Below, piece by piece: positions 6,143-6,260 of a stretch of 6,260 bases of DNA. Origin of the DNA: Acidobacteriota bacterium (GTDB lineage Bacteria > Acidobacteriota > Terriglobia > Bryobacterales > JACQDG01); assembly GCA_016201185.1 (NCBI GenBank), contig JACQDG010000161.1, positions 1-6,260 on the forward strand, given 5' to 3'. The notes beneath the pieces were generated by a model that was not told the DNA's origin, searched no databases, and worked only from the letters and a program-made list of their open reading frames with translations. The position numbers and the translations under genes were made by a program. Numbering within the stretch: position 1 is the stretch's first letter; every line of letters starts with the position of its first letter.

Positions 6143-6260
6143 AGGGTGGATATGGTGGTTAGACGCTTGGAAACGTCGGCAAGTTCTGGCGGAAGAGCAA
6201 AACGAACGTCCTCTTCGACCAATTCCACCTCCTCGACCCGGTGGAAGCCGTAATCGTGGA
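6139..6260 (-). CDS. C-terminal 39 residues of an unrecognised protein upstream of shc
   Basis: A minus-strand frame enters from the right edge and ends at a TGA (6139-6141) that overlaps the shc start as ATGA. The visible 39 residues begin HDYGFHRVEEVELVEEDVRF and end in VSKRLTTISTL. They are acidic at first, then mildly basic, with no membrane segment or cysteine. I do not recognise the family. The tail does not resemble the C-termini I know for the squalene-forming enzymes HpnC, HpnD or HpnE, which are common neighbours. The case for a real gene rests on the open frame up to the edge and the exact 4-base stop/start overlap with shc, the usual sign of a coupled operon gene. Confidence 0.6.
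   Translation of the reverse strand, partial: HDYGFHRVEEVELVEEDVRFALPPELADVSKRLTTISTL

Overview
The window is one unbroken minus-strand run of genes for hopanoid (bacterial triterpenoid) biosynthesis. In transcription order, from high to low coordinates, it holds: the tail of an unrecognised gene; squalene-hopene cyclase (shc/hpnF); the radical SAM adenosylhopane synthase hpnH; the hopanoid-associated epimerase/reductase hpnA; the adenosylhopane nucleoside phosphorylase hpnG; and two tandem zinc-dependent medium-chain alcohol dehydrogenases, the second cut by the left edge. I see no RNA gene, mobile element, CRISPR array, convincing promoter or terminator. Long plus-strand ORFs are antisense shadows of these GC-rich genes.

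The composition is GC-rich. The order cyclase-hpnH-hpnA-hpnG, together with the wording of the HpnH and SHC proteins (for example an HpnH core reading EPLHACNLTCTGCGRI), suggests an Acidobacteriota-type soil bacterium, perhaps the Solibacter/Bryobacter side. This placement is from memory of family sequences and is only moderately certain.

The genes form a pathway. SHC folds squalene to hopene. HpnH adds the 5'-deoxyadenosyl group to give adenosylhopane. HpnG removes adenine to give a (phospho)ribosylhopane. A reductase is then needed to open the sugar to bacteriohopanetetrol. The two dehydrogenases directly downstream of hpnG are reasonable candidates for that step, or for another step on the polyol side chain. 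HpnA is a sugar-epimerase-like SDR of unclear role.

The most unusual thing is at the gene junctions. The cyclase stops right after the conserved TGTGFPRV segment, so it lacks about the last 25-40 residues, including several active-site aromatics. Five bases later hpnH begins with no ribosome binding site. At the other end of hpnH the reading frame runs out of frame into hpnA, and hpnA lacks about its first 60 codons, including the whole NAD-binding Rossmann motif. Both junctions look like small deletions (or assembly collapses) that removed gene ends and intergenic DNA. The other junctions look normal: an ATGA overlap before shc, a 28-base hpnA/hpnG overlap, a 49-base gap before the first dehydrogenase, and a 12-base gap before the second.
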